Below are positions 58,446-64,000 of a stretch of DNA of 64,000 bases, in pieces. The DNA comes from an uncultured Acetatifactor sp. (GTDB lineage: Bacteria; Bacillota; Clostridia; Lachnospirales; Lachnospiraceae), in contig CAJTOJ010000001.1 in assembly GCA_910577665.1 (NCBI GenBank), forward strand, positions 124,001-188,000, given 5' to 3'. How positions within the stretch are numbered: the first letter of the stretch is position 1; each line of letters starts with the position of its first letter. The notes beneath the pieces were generated by a model. The model was not told the origin of the DNA, did not search any database, and saw nothing but the letters and a program-made list of their open reading frames with translations. The position numbers and the translations under genes were made by a program.

Positions 58446-59897
58446 CTACGACTGTTCTTTTTCGGAAGAACCAGATGATGCCACTTTGCCGCCCAGGAAT
58501 CCGGACAGGACGGCCTGCAGGTCAACGCCGGTGGCTTCCTTTAAGCCGTCTGTTACCTGGACGACCGTGCCCATGACGTCCTTCATCAGTTTGGCTGAAT
58601 TTCCATCGCCGTACATGGTGATCTTATCTACATTAGAAAGAGGTTCCGCAGCGTTCTTAACCACTTCCGGCAATGCCTTAAAGTACATTTCGAGGACGGC
58701 AGCTTCTCCCATCTTGGTCATGGCTTCAGCCTTTTTCTCAATACCTTCTGCTTCTGCCACTGCCTTGGCGCGGATGGCTTCTGCCTCAGCCAGGCCTTTT
58801 GTGCGGATACCTTCCGCTTCCTGTTCCATGGTATATTTCTTGGCCTCTGCCTGAGCCTTCATGGCTTCGGCTTCTTTTTCCGTCTCAAATTTCCTGGCCT
58901 CTGCTTCCCGCTGACGCTCATATAATTGTGCATCTGCAAGCTGCTGTTTGGCAAATTTGTCTGCTTCTGCCTTCTTTTTCACCTGGGCATCCAGGGACTG
59001 TTCCATGACTTCCGCTTCCCGCTGCTTTAGGAGGATTTCCTTCTCCTGTTTGGCAATATTAGCGTTGGCAGTGGTGATTTCCACAGTCTTACGCTGCTCT
59101 TCCTCCTGGATGCGGTAGGCGGCATCTGCTTCAGCCTTTTTGATATCCGATTCCCGTTTCAGTTCGGCTCTTTGGATGGAGAGTTCATTCTGTTTCTTGG
59201 CAATCTCGGATTCTGCATTCACTTCTGCTTCATTGGCTTCGCGTTTGGCGTTAGCCTGGGCTTTTGCAATTTCCTTCTCGCTCTCTGCCCTGGATATGGC
59301 AGCGTTTTTCTGGATCTTGACAATATTGTCCACACCCAGGTTCTCAATGACGCCGTTGCCGTCCACAAAGTTCTGTACATTAAAACTGATGATATCCAGG
59401 CCCATGGCGGCCAGATCCGGCTCTGCGTTCTCTTTTACCAGCATGGCGAATTTCTGGCGGTCAGACACCATCTCTTCCAGGGCCATTTTCCCTACAATTT
59501 CACGCACATTGCCTTCCAGCACTTCGCGGGCCACACGTCCGATGTATTCTGCATTCTTGTTCAGAAAATTCTGAGCGGCCAGCTTCAGTCGTTCTTCGTT
59601 GTCGCTGATCTTCACATTCACAGTAGCGTCTACATTGATATTTATGTAGTCTGCTGTGGGAACTGCATTTGAGGTCTTAACATCAATGGGGATCAGCTGT
59701 AAGTTTAATTCATCCTTTCGCTCAAAGAAGGGGATCTTTACCCCGGCCTTTCCGATCAGCACCTTGGGATCCTTTCTCAAGCCGGAAATGATAATAGCAG
59801 TGTCAGGGGACGCCTTTACATATCCTGAGATAAGGATCAGCAGGATAAGCACTGCCACAAAGCCTACAATAATGGGACCTAACATTTGACCTAACAT
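58446..59897 (-). CDS. floT: Flotillin family membrane microdomain protein
   Basis: A 483-residue flotillin: one N-terminal membrane helix (about 8-28), an SPFH/PHB domain (about 30-190, with LNLQLIPIDVKTSNAVPTADY and LEGNVREIVGKMALEEM), then a long Glu/Ala/Lys-rich coiled coil (about 200-400) and a C-terminal region. Flotillins organise functional membrane microdomains in Firmicutes and are usually stable oligomers. On the minus strand GAGGAGGGTAC precedes the ATG at 59897, chosen over the in-frame start at 59951. A divergent or adjacent NfeD-type gene is not seen. The floT/floA distinction is uncertain. Confidence 0.88.
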   Translation of the reverse strand: MLGQMLGPIIVGFVAVLILLILISGYVKASPDTAIIISGLRKDPKVLIGKAGVKIPFFERKDELNLQLIPIDVKTSNAVPTADYININVDATVNVKISDNEERLKLAAQNFLNKNAEYIGRVAREVLEGNVREIVGKMALEEMVSDRQKFAMLVKENAEPDLAAMGLDIISFNVQNFVDGNGVIENLGVDNIVKIQKNAAISRAESEKEIAKAQANAKREANEAEVNAESEIAKKQNELSIQRAELKRESDIKKAEADAAYRIQEEEQRKTVEITTANANIAKQEKEILLKQREAEVMEQSLDAQVKKKAEADKFAKQQLADAQLYERQREAEARKFETEKEAEAMKAQAEAKKYTMEQEAEGIRTKGLAEAEAIRAKAVAEAEGIEKKAEAMTKMGEAAVLEMYFKALPEVVKNAAEPLSNVDKITMYGDGNSAKLMKDVMGTVVQVTDGLKEATGVDLQAVLSGFLGGKVASSGSSEKEQS

Positions 59898-60068
59898 AAT
59901 GTACCCTCCTCTTTCTTGTGTGATAATTGCTAATTTGATCTGACCAAACATTTGGTGGTTTCTGTTGTCAGATGGTTTGCATAGATTTAGTTTAACATAT
60001 GAAACACTGTCTATGAAATATGTAACCAGGACACGTTAAAATATCCATTGTGTCAGATACTGCACATT

Positions 60069-60530
60069 TCAGACATTATTCCGGCAGATCTGGTCAGAAT
60101 CCAGAAGAACTGTAAAAGGTCCTTCATTTACCAGGGCCACCTCCATAGAGGCTCCAAAACTACCTTCCTCTACCACTGCAATCTCCTGCCGGACTTTATC
60201 CACAATATACCGGTAAAGGGCATTTGCCATCTGGGGTGCACCTGCATCTGTAAAAGAAGGCCTATTTCCCCTGCGGCAATCTGCATAAAGGGTAAACTGG
60301 GAAATCAAGAGGATCTGGGCATCCACGGCCTTCATGTCCAGATTGGTTTTTCCGTCTTCATCTTCAAAAATCCGCAGTCCAATCAGCTTTTTGACCATTT
60401 TATCCGCTATGGCCTGTGTATCTTGTGCACTGATTCCCACAAATACCAGGAACCCTTTTCCGATCCTGCCAAGGATCTGCCCATTCGATTTCACACTGGC
60501 TTCGTGCACCCTTTGTACCAGAAAACGCAT
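60069..60530 (-). CDS. dtd: D-aminoacyl-tRNA deacylase
   Basis: Removes D-amino acids wrongly attached to tRNA. The 153 residues contain LVQRVHEASVKSNG, the nucleophile motif SQFTLYADCRRGNRPSF and the C-terminal NEGPFTVLLDS (family Gly-cisPro loop). GGGAGG precedes the ATG on the minus strand. In Firmicutes dtd often follows relA; here it stands alone. Confidence 0.94.
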   Translation of the reverse strand: MRFLVQRVHEASVKSNGQILGRIGKGFLVFVGISAQDTQAIADKMVKKLIGLRIFEDEDGKTNLDMKAVDAQILLISQFTLYADCRRGNRPSFTDAGAPQMANALYRYIVDKVRQEIAVVEEGSFGASMEVALVNEGPFTVLLDSDQICRNNV

Positions 60531-60762
60531 ATTAAAACCTCCCTGTCCACTTAACAGCTAGGTACTCTCTTTGTATAAGCGGACATACCCTTCCAGATTA
60601 GAATTTACTTCCTACTCTTCCCGCTAAGACGATTCTAAGACACGGGGCCTCATTCCATTTCACACTTTCAGACATCCTGCTTCAGCGGCACTAACATTGA
60701 ACGAAGGCTATATTACAAAATATGGCATCATGTCGCTTTGTAGCATTCAGACAAAATCCAAA

Positions 60763-62244
60763 TTATGCATCTGTCTTCGTTTTGCTTGAAACAGGCTTGC
60801 CGGAGGTCTCCTCCTGGAAGTTTGCTCCATCAGAAACAACCTCTGCAGGTTCACTGACAACCTCTGTTTTCTTTCGGGTGAGGTTCCGAATACTCAGATG
60901 GCCGCCGTTTCCTTCCTCTGAAGAAAACAACCAGCCCTTTTTGTTGGTAAAGGTCCATGTATGCTTTTCCTTCGCCTTGCTCCGGGAAGAGGTGCTGGAT
61001 ACCGGCTGTTTGTGGAGGCCTTCCGCATCCACATAGTCCAGGTCTACATATGTTTTGGACTCCACAGGCAGGTTCTTCTTCAAGAGCATGGTATCAATCA
61101 CTGCCTTAGCCGCAGCATAAATGACTGCAAAGATGGGAACCCCTACGATCATCCCCACGACTCCGAACAAACCGCCAAACAGTGTGATGGCGAAGATTAC
61201 CCAGAATCCGGTCAATCCAGTGGAACTGCCCAGAATCTTTGGTCCAAGCACATTGCCATCAAATTGCTGCAGAGCCAGAATGAACAGCAGGAAGTACACA
61301 AAATTCAGCGGATGCTGGGGATCCACTATGAAGATCAGGATACTGCTTGGAATAGCGCCCAGAAATGGGCCAAAAAACGGGATGATATTGGTCACCCCAA
61401 TCACTACGCTCACCAATGCAGCATATGGCATCTGCATCAAAGATGTACCGATAAAGCACAAGATACCGATTATAATGGAATCTATGATCTTACCACCCAG
61501 AAAACCAATGAAAGTCTGATGGGTAAATCGCAGGTTCCTTACCAGGGTATTGGCTGTGTCCTGTTCAAATATGGCATAGAGCAGTTTTTTCCCCTGGCCC
61601 GCAAATTTTTCCTTGCTGGCCAATACATAGATGGATATCACAAAGCCTATGATGAAATCCCACAATACACCAAGCACATTGATGACACTGATGGACACCG
61701 TCTTGATCAATACAGCTGTGTTTGACAAAAGACCAGAAAGCCAGTTGTCCAGTTCACCAGAATATTTATCCACTGTCTGTACCACATACTCTCCAAGTTC
61801 CGGGTTGTCATCCAGCATCTTATTCAGCCATGCTATGAAGTTGGTGGTATAAGAGTCAAAGTTCAGTACAATATTTTCTACACTTGGGACAATCTGGGAT
61901 ACCATCATGGCAATCAGGATATAGATCAGTGCCATGAACAGAAAGGCAGTAACCAGGATCCCCAGTCCCCTGACAATAGAATTACGCTTCTTGAACTCTT
62001 TTATCTTACAGATTTTGCACAGCGGAAATAATACTTTTTCTTCCACAAAATTGAGAATCGGGGTGAGCAGATAAGCCGTAGCCAGTCCAAATACCACAGG
62101 CATCAGGATATGGATAATGGTACGGATGCCTGTGGTGATGTTCTGACTGTGGAACACAAAATTATAAAAGATAATACTGGCCGCTATCACCAGAAAAGCT
62201 GTGATTCCCCAACGGAAATAGTGATTGTTTCTATTAAATTTCAT
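60763..62244 (-). CDS. AI-2E family transporter (PerM-like)
   Basis: A 493-residue polytopic membrane protein of the PerM/AI-2 exporter family with about eight helices. Typical segments are PVVFGLATAYLLTPILNF, FLGGKIIDSIIIGILCF, TNIIPFFGPFLGAIPSS, FDGNVLGPKILGSSTGLTG and GVVGMIVGVPIFAVIYA. A charged cytoplasmic tail of about 105 residues follows the last helix. ATG 62244 has AAGAAGGGATAC upstream; the frame is open to 62358 but a promoter lies at 62281-62309. Substrate is unknown; AI-2 export is only one proposed role. Confidence 0.88.
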   Translation of the reverse strand: MKFNRNNHYFRWGITAFLVIAASIIFYNFVFHSQNITTGIRTIIHILMPVVFGLATAYLLTPILNFVEEKVLFPLCKICKIKEFKKRNSIVRGLGILVTAFLFMALIYILIAMMVSQIVPSVENIVLNFDSYTTNFIAWLNKMLDDNPELGEYVVQTVDKYSGELDNWLSGLLSNTAVLIKTVSISVINVLGVLWDFIIGFVISIYVLASKEKFAGQGKKLLYAIFEQDTANTLVRNLRFTHQTFIGFLGGKIIDSIIIGILCFIGTSLMQMPYAALVSVVIGVTNIIPFFGPFLGAIPSSILIFIVDPQHPLNFVYFLLFILALQQFDGNVLGPKILGSSTGLTGFWVIFAITLFGGLFGVVGMIVGVPIFAVIYAAAKAVIDTMLLKKNLPVESKTYVDLDYVDAEGLHKQPVSSTSSRSKAKEKHTWTFTNKKGWLFSSEEGNGGHLSIRNLTRKKTEVVSEPAEVVSDGANFQEETSGKPVSSKTKTDA

Positions 62245-62280
62245 AACAGTATCCCTTCTTTGGTAATTAGGATTACTCTT

Positions 62281-62309
62281 ATCATACTCTTTCTTTCCTA
62301 GGATAACAA
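62281..62309 (-). promoter_or_regulatory. Promoter of the AI-2E transporter gene
   Basis: On the minus strand: TTGTTA (62309-62304), 17 bases, TATGAT (62286-62281). It excludes the longer open frame starting at 62358. Confidence 0.65.
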
Positions 62310-62420
62310 GTAGGTTTCCCAAAAAAACGGAAAAAGTATTTATACGGTTGTGGTTCACTTAATATTGAATTCCAATGAGCGGCGTAGCGTGAATAGTGAT
62401 TTTATATGGTCTGTAGTCCA

Positions 62421-63026
62421 TTATCTTGCAATGCTTTCATAAGGGGAGAATTCGAAACGGATGAAGTATCCCCGTTCATGTCGGCAAACAGGACAAATGG
62501 CGGGCGCACTGGTTCCTTTGTACACATAACCACAATTTAGGCACATCCACTCCACAGATACATCTGATACAAAGAGCTTTCCTTCTTTCAGCCATTTCCC
62601 ATATCGGCCAAACCTGTCCCCATGTATCTTTTCGATCTCCGCAATCTGGAAAAAGGAAGCTGCAATCCGCTCAAAACCTTCCTTCTTCGCCATTTCCCCG
62701 AATGCCTGGTATACATTGTCATGTTCTTCATACTCGTTGTGCTGTGCCATATCCAGAAGGCTGCCGATATCTTCGGAGATATCTATGGGATATCCTCCGT
62801 CAATGAAGATGGTCTCCCCAGCCATCTCCTTGAGATGATTGTAGAAAATCTCTGCGTGCTCTTTTTCCTGGGATGCTGTGTAGGCGAAAATGGCACTGAT
62901 CACAGGTAGTCCGTCTTTTTTGGCCTGGGATGCTGCAAAGGTATATCGGTTCCTGGCCTGGCTCTCACCGGCAAATGCACGCATTAAGTTGTCTTTTGTC
63001 TTGCTTTTCTTAAAATTTGAATCCAT
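62421..63026 (-). CDS. Rubrerythrin
   Basis: Di-iron peroxidase protecting anaerobes from peroxide. The 201 residues have a ferritin-like four-helix domain with Glu/His iron ligands (FAGESQARNRYTF, SQEKEHAEIFYNHL, EIEKIHGDRF) and a C-terminal rubredoxin-type Fe(SCys)4 site with CLNCGYVY and CPVCRHERGYF. AAAAGGAG precedes the ATG on the minus strand. It indicates an anaerobic life. I found no PerR-box-like palindrome upstream. Confidence 0.94.
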   Translation of the reverse strand: MDSNFKKSKTKDNLMRAFAGESQARNRYTFAASQAKKDGLPVISAIFAYTASQEKEHAEIFYNHLKEMAGETIFIDGGYPIDISEDIGSLLDMAQHNEYEEHDNVYQAFGEMAKKEGFERIAASFFQIAEIEKIHGDRFGRYGKWLKEGKLFVSDVSVEWMCLNCGYVYKGTSAPAICPVCRHERGYFIRFEFSPYESIAR

Positions 63027-63213
63027 GATATACTCCTTTTCCTGGTTTTTGTGAATGAAAGTTTTATCTCCTCTCCATTAGGACACCTCGAGGCGTTACG
63101 TGCTCTTTTGCACGAAATCCCGAGACTACTATGCGCCAAAATGATTTTCCACTGGTGAGGCAGACTTGTTCTTTCATAGTATTCCCCATCTACACAAAAT
63201 TATCATTCTGCTA

Positions 63214-63242
63214 TTGTTTTTGTTTCCCAAAAATAATAAAAT
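63214..63242 (+). promoter_or_regulatory. Promoter of the ttcA-like gene
   Basis: TTGTTT (63214-63219), 17 bases, TAAAAT (63237-63242), 46 bases before the start codon. Confidence 0.6.
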
Positions 63243-63288
63243 AGAGGCAAGGCTTTCAAAATAAAAGTCTATGTAAGAGGGAATGAAA

Positions 63289-64000
63289 ATGAAATTACAA
63301 CAGGTTCTGAGTTATGTACGAAAAGCAGTAGATGATTATCACATGATAGAAGCCGGGGACAGGATTGCTGTGGGGATCTCCGGTGGAAAAGACAGCCTTA
63401 CACTGCTATATGCCTTACACGGGCTGAAACGGTTTTATCCTCAGCAGTTTGACATCCATGCCGTCACGGTAGATCTGGGCTTTGAGAATCTGAAGCTGGA
63501 CGAGATAAAGGCGTTATGCAGGAAACTAGAAGTGGAATATACCATTGTAAGAACCGATATCGCCCAGATTGTTTTTCGGGACCGGAAAGAGGAGAATCCT
63601 TGTTCCCTTTGTGCAAAAATGCGAAAGGGTGCACTGAATCAGGCAATCAAGGAAGCTGGCTGCAATAAAGTTGCGTATGCCCACCACCAGGACGATGTGA
63701 TAGAGACCATGCTTATGTCCCTGATCTTCGAAGGCAGGTTCCATACATTCAGCCCTGTTACCTATCTGGACAGGACCGGACTTACTGTGATACGGCCTCT
63801 TATGTACATGAAGGAAGCGGATGTAATCGGATTTGTCAACAAGTATGAGGTTCCTGTAGTCAAAAGCCCTTGTCCTGCTGACGGCCATACAAAACGAGAA
63901 TACGTGAAAGCTCTTTTAAAGCAATTGAACACAGAGAATCCTGGTGTGAAAGAACGCATGTTTACGGCGATTCAAAACGGGACAATGAAAGGATGGGACA
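63289..64000 (+). CDS. TtcA-like tRNA 2-thiolation protein (3'-truncated)
   Basis: An ATP pyrophosphatase (PP-loop) enzyme that installs sulfur in tRNA, in the TtcA/TtuA family. The visible 237 residues show MKLQQVLSYVRKAVDDY, the PP-loop SGGKDS, CSLCAKMRKGAL with the CxxC that carries a cluster or sulfur, and YAHHQDDVIETMLMSLIF, then RPLMYMKEADVIGF. The 3' end runs off the window. AAGAGGG lies seven bases before ATG 63289. It is transcribed away from rubrerythrin. Confidence 0.86.
   Translation, partial: MKLQQVLSYVRKAVDDYHMIEAGDRIAVGISGGKDSLTLLYALHGLKRFYPQQFDIHAVTVDLGFENLKLDEIKALCRKLEVEYTIVRTDIAQIVFRDRKEENPCSLCAKMRKGALNQAIKEAGCNKVAYAHHQDDVIETMLMSLIFEGRFHTFSPVTYLDRTGLTVIRPLMYMKEADVIGFVNKYEVPVVKSPCPADGHTKREYVKALLKQLNTENPGVKERMFTAIQNGTMKGWD

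Overview
The window looks like chromosomal core DNA of an endospore-forming member of the Lachnospiraceae (Clostridia). The evidence is conserved gene order and family content: rpmB/asp23/fakA/recG, ruvAB next to zapA, rsmD-coaD-ylbJ, a DUF2953-gerW pair, a short-form HisG with HisZ, a RecU resolvase and a TIGR03960/DUF2344/RNase G cluster. Strong AGGAGG-type ribosome binding sites and sigma-A promoters with 17-base spacers occur throughout. Both window ends cut a gene (a histidine kinase on the left, a TtcA-like tRNA thiolase on the right). I saw no rRNA, tRNA, CRISPR array, transposase or prophage.

Layout. 1-5.4 kb: sensor kinase, small membrane protein, leuCD, MATE exporter. 5.4-10 kb: ruvAB behind a probable LexA box, zapA, a U32 peptidase-family protein. 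10-16.3 kb: a SEDS (FtsW/RodA) gene overlapping a class B PBP gene, a Nudix gene, the DUF2953/GerW spore-germination pair, a 54-residue membrane protein and a coiled-coil protein with a J-like domain. 16.3-22 kb: rpmB diverging from asp23-fakA-recG-degV. 22-30.7 kb: a type IIA topoisomerase pair, rsmD, coaD, a coiled-coil protein, a cell-wall amidase and convergent ylbJ. 30.7-38 kb: two pseudouridine synthases, HAD phosphatase, YgiQ-type radical SAM protein, SDR, RecU, Nudix. 38-43.5 kb: hisZ-hisG-hisD-hisB-hisIE behind a strong promoter and a structured leader. 43.5-48.8 kb: an accessory-looking stretch with a phosphotransferase, a broken ACT-domain gene, a HelD-like helicase fused to a glycoside-hydrolase-31-like sandwich domain, and a small membrane protein. 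49-57.5 kb: MoxR/DUF58/membrane-protein operon, then radical SAM TIGR03960, DUF2344, RNase G and Nudix. 57.5-64 kb: GNAT acetyltransferase, flotillin, dtd, AI-2E-family permease, rubrerythrin, ttcA-like gene.

Most of the window is housekeeping: recombination and repair (RuvAB, RecG, RecU), topology, RNA modification and decay, cell wall and division, leucine and histidine synthesis. The least expected features are the helicase/GH31-like fusion, the two cytoplasmic tails encoded in two frames across a 60-bp tandem repeat at the SEDS/PBP junction, a HisF-like domain with a lost catalytic residue fused to HisIE, the inverted-repeat-rich hisZ leader, and several intergenic palindromic elements.
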